From Clostridium zeae (lineage in GTDB: Bacteria > Bacillota > Clostridia > Clostridiales > Clostridiaceae): a stretch of DNA of 64,000 bases. The DNA is taken from positions 858,635 through 922,634 of the forward strand of contig NZ_BMBA01000002.1 of NCBI RefSeq assembly GCF_017312485.1, read 5' to 3'. Position numbers and translations under genes: made by a program. Each line of letters opens with the position of its first letter. The first letter of the stretch is position 1. The notes below the pieces were generated by a model, which searched no databases, was not told the origin of the DNA, and was given only the letters and a program-made list of their open reading frames with translations. This document shows positions 62,228 through 64,000 of the stretch, piece after piece.

Positions 62228-62951
62228 CTTTATCCCTCCCATTAACTACATTCATATAAAAATCTTCTAGATTTTTATATTTTTCTTTTATATCTTTCAT
62301 TGAAACTCCATTATTTATAAGCTCCCCATTATGAATTATAGCTACTCTATCACACATAAGCTGTACTTCATGAATTAAATGACTTGAAATAAAAAATGTC
62401 ATATTTTTTTCTTTAGCAAGTTCTATTATCATGTTCCTCATTTGAACTGTTCCTTCTATATCAAGGCCGTTTGTAGGTTCATCCAATATAACTAAATCAG
62501 GTTCAGATAAAAGCGCCATGGCTAGAGACAATCTTTGTTTCATTCCTAATGAAAACTTACTAACTTTTTCATTTTTATGCTCTTTAAGTTTGACTACTTC
62601 AAGAATGTTATCAATATCTGTTTCCTTTATACCACCATAAAATCTTCCTATTATTTTTAAATTGTTATATGCAGACATATATTCATAGGCATCAGCTGTT
62701 TCAATTATTGAGCCAACTGCTTTTAAGGCTTCTTCAAACTGATTTTTTAGGTCGAAGCCCATTATTTTGACTTCTCCACTTTGAAAATTATTTAATCCAA
62801 CAATTGACTTCATTACTGTTGTTTTACCAGCTCCATTTGGACCAAGAAACCCAAATATTTCTCCTTTAGCCACTTGGAAGCTAATGTTTTTTACACCTCT
62901 GCCATTGTTATAGATTTTGGTTAAGCCACTTACTTCTAAAACCTTCTCCAT
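62220..62951 (-). CDS. ABC transporter ATP-binding protein (BcrA/NatA-like)
   Basis: 243 residues from ATG 62951, six bases after AAGGAG (an upstream ATG at 63008 lacks a site). Walker A GPNGAGKT, signature FSLGMKQRLSLAMAL, Walker B LVILDEPTNGLD and the H loop ISSHLIHEV are present. This is the BcrA/DrrA-type ATPase of two-component exporters, working with the ABC-2 permease. It lies 79 bp downstream of a secreted-protein gene. Self-protection against an antimicrobial or envelope maintenance are the usual roles. Confidence 0.94.
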   Translation of the reverse strand: MEKVLEVSGLTKIYNNGRGVKNISFQVAKGEIFGFLGPNGAGKTTVMKSIVGLNNFQSGEVKIMGFDLKNQFEEALKAVGSIIETADAYEYMSAYNNLKIIGRFYGGIKETDIDNILEVVKLKEHKNEKVSKFSLGMKQRLSLAMALLSEPDLVILDEPTNGLDIEGTVQMRNMIIELAKEKNMTFFISSHLIHEVQLMCDRVAIIHNGELINNGVSMKDIKEKYKNLEDFYMNVVNGRDKDE

Positions 62952-63030
62952 ATATTTCTCCTTCAACAAACAGTTATGTGAAAGATTGAGTTCCATAGAG
63001 GTTCTCAATCTCTCGTATTTAATTTATTTT

Positions 63031-63906
63031 TTAATCTTCTCTAAACTTATTTTCCATAGTCTTAACTTGCTTGCCAGTTAAATCTACTTTATCCGGAGTA
63101 GTGCTATTTATTTTTGAAAGTTGCATATTAGCGTTAATTTCAATAGTATGAACTTTTCCAGCTGCATCTTTTCCTGAGATAACAATCTTAGCAGTTTGGT
63201 CTGCAATTGTATCATTCTTACTAATATCAGCCGTAGAATCAACACTTACTACCTTTACATCACTTTGAAGCTGTGGAAGTACGTTTTTAAGATTCTTCAT
63301 GTCAGCTTTTTCATTTTTGTCTGCAAATTCATTATTATCCTTTGCCATAGCAATTGAGGCTAATGCATTTACCAATGGAGTCACTTGACTATCATTCAAT
63401 TGTATCGTAACCTTTTTTGTCCCATCCCCATTGTCACTTGCAGTTACTCCATCCTTCATGCTTCCTACAAGAGTATCAATTATTACCCCTACTCCCTGTA
63501 CTACCTGAGGATTTTCAGTTTTATCTTTCTTCTCGAATTTTTTATTTCCAGTACTTGAAACTAGGTAATCATTGCTATCACTTGACTTTTGTACACGCTT
63601 TCCGTCTTGTAGGTAATTACTAATAGTTTTAGTAGTGCTTCCTATTTTTATTGTAGTGATGCTACTCATTGCATTAGCTCCTTGATTTTGTTTCAAGTTT
63701 TCAGTTAAATCCGCAAGAGTAGTTCCATTATCAGTTATTGAAACCTTTAGAGTAGCTGTTTCATTTTTCAAGTTTTTAGTACCCATAACAGCTCCTTTAT
63801 ATGTTTCATAACCTGACAATTGTGATGCATTTACAAAAGCTGTTCCAAGTAGTAAACTACCTCCTAATGCCAAACTAGTTAGCATTGCAATATTTTTCTT
63901 TTTCAT
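63031..63906 (-). CDS. Secreted protein of unknown function, ABC operon
   Basis: 291 residues behind GGAGG. Signal peptide MKKKNIAMLTSLALGGSLLL continuing to FVNAS, with no lipobox cysteine. The mature part is rich in Lys, Asp, Thr and Asn and has repeated beta-strand stretches (TTIKIGSTTKTISNYLQDG, GTKKVTIQLNDSQVTPLVN, HTIEINANMQLSKINSTT). The strand layout resembles LolA-like or outer-leaflet lipoprotein carrier folds and sigma-regulator-associated proteins of bacilli; I cannot place it firmly. It heads the operon with the ABC-2 exporter, so it may monitor or serve that exporter. Confidence 0.75.
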   Translation of the reverse strand: MKKKNIAMLTSLALGGSLLLGTAFVNASQLSGYETYKGAVMGTKNLKNETATLKVSITDNGTTLADLTENLKQNQGANAMSSITTIKIGSTTKTISNYLQDGKRVQKSSDSNDYLVSSTGNKKFEKKDKTENPQVVQGVGVIIDTLVGSMKDGVTASDNGDGTKKVTIQLNDSQVTPLVNALASIAMAKDNNEFADKNEKADMKNLKNVLPQLQSDVKVVSVDSTADISKNDTIADQTAKIVISGKDAAGKVHTIEINANMQLSKINSTTPDKVDLTGKQVKTMENKFRED

Positions 63907-64000
63907 ATTGTCAAACCTCCATCATCTATATATATTTAAAAAGTTTTTCAACTCTTTACCAAATTTAAAATGCAAGCATTTCTACATTAATCATTGTGTA

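Noticed and set aside
1-64000. rRNA, tRNA or riboswitch elements
   Set aside because: No stretch with the raised G+C or cloverleaf pattern of stable RNAs was seen in any intergenic region, and no conserved riboswitch core was recognised; a covariance-model search would be needed to exclude short elements.

Overview
The window looks like a chromosomal segment of a low-GC, endospore-forming anaerobe of the class Clostridia, most likely Clostridium sensu stricto. The support is very AT-rich DNA, strong AGGAGG-type ribosome sites, a gerK-type germinant receptor operon, an agrBDCA-type quorum-sensing locus, a glycyl radical enzyme with its activase, a LevR-controlled mannose-family PTS, and short genes ended by strong hairpin terminators. 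No rRNA, tRNA or CRISPR array was seen.

Layout. 1-2765: 5' part of a large secreted modular protein that runs off the left edge. 3.0-10.9 kb: a worn accessory patch (two broken Rpn/PD-(D/E)XK nuclease-transposase genes, an HNH gene plus the 3' stub of a second copy, a broken Uma2 gene) around an SDR gene and a glycyl radical enzyme/activase pair. 11-18.8 kb: a methyltransferase-like membrane protein, an ODP-type metallo-beta-lactamase-fold protein, a secreted leucine-rich-repeat protein, a CcdC-like membrane protein, a LuxR-type two-component system and an SGNH hydrolase. 19.3-25.3 kb: mannose-family PTS operon (IIA-IIB-IIC-IID) with a -24/-12 sigma-54 promoter and its LevR-type activator. 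26-31.6 kb: nitroreductase, ThuA-like and SDR genes, then an OmpR-type two-component system with a lipoprotein. 32.6-35.8 kb: agrB-agrD-agrC-agrA, including a 51-codon agrD that overlaps agrB. 36-40.1 kb: gerKA-KC-KB-type operon plus a 51-codon membrane protein gene. 40.3-51.8 kb: hemerythrin, cupin, soluble MCP, pseudouridine synthase, tocopherol-cyclase-like protein, L,D-transpeptidase, a TetR-controlled flavoprotein/MFS unit and a U32 peptidase. 52.3-59.3 kb: class III aminotransferase, UbiD-, UbiA- and UbiX-type genes followed by a complete SsuABC-like ABC importer. 59.4-63.9 kb: two PAP2 phosphatases, DedA, and an ABC-2 transporter with a secreted protein.

The most interesting set is the 52-59 kb cluster. 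It combines the three late enzymes typical of the futalosine (menaquinone) route, a prenyltransferase, a prenylated-FMN decarboxylase and the flavin prenyltransferase that makes its cofactor, with an importer and no recognisable early pathway genes. My inference is uptake and prenylation of an aromatic carboxylate made by other cells, i.e. quinone-precursor salvage. Substrate and product are not shown by the sequence.

Two families of dispersed hairpin repeats run through the window. One is a roughly 200-bp foldback element whose two arms differ between copies but still match each other within a copy. Pieces of it cut the first Rpn gene, separate the ubiA- and ubiX-type genes, supply the end of the U32 and agrC genes and bracket agrC. 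The second is a 50-95 bp hairpin present four times in intergenic DNA. All functional calls come from reading motifs by eye; no database search was possible.
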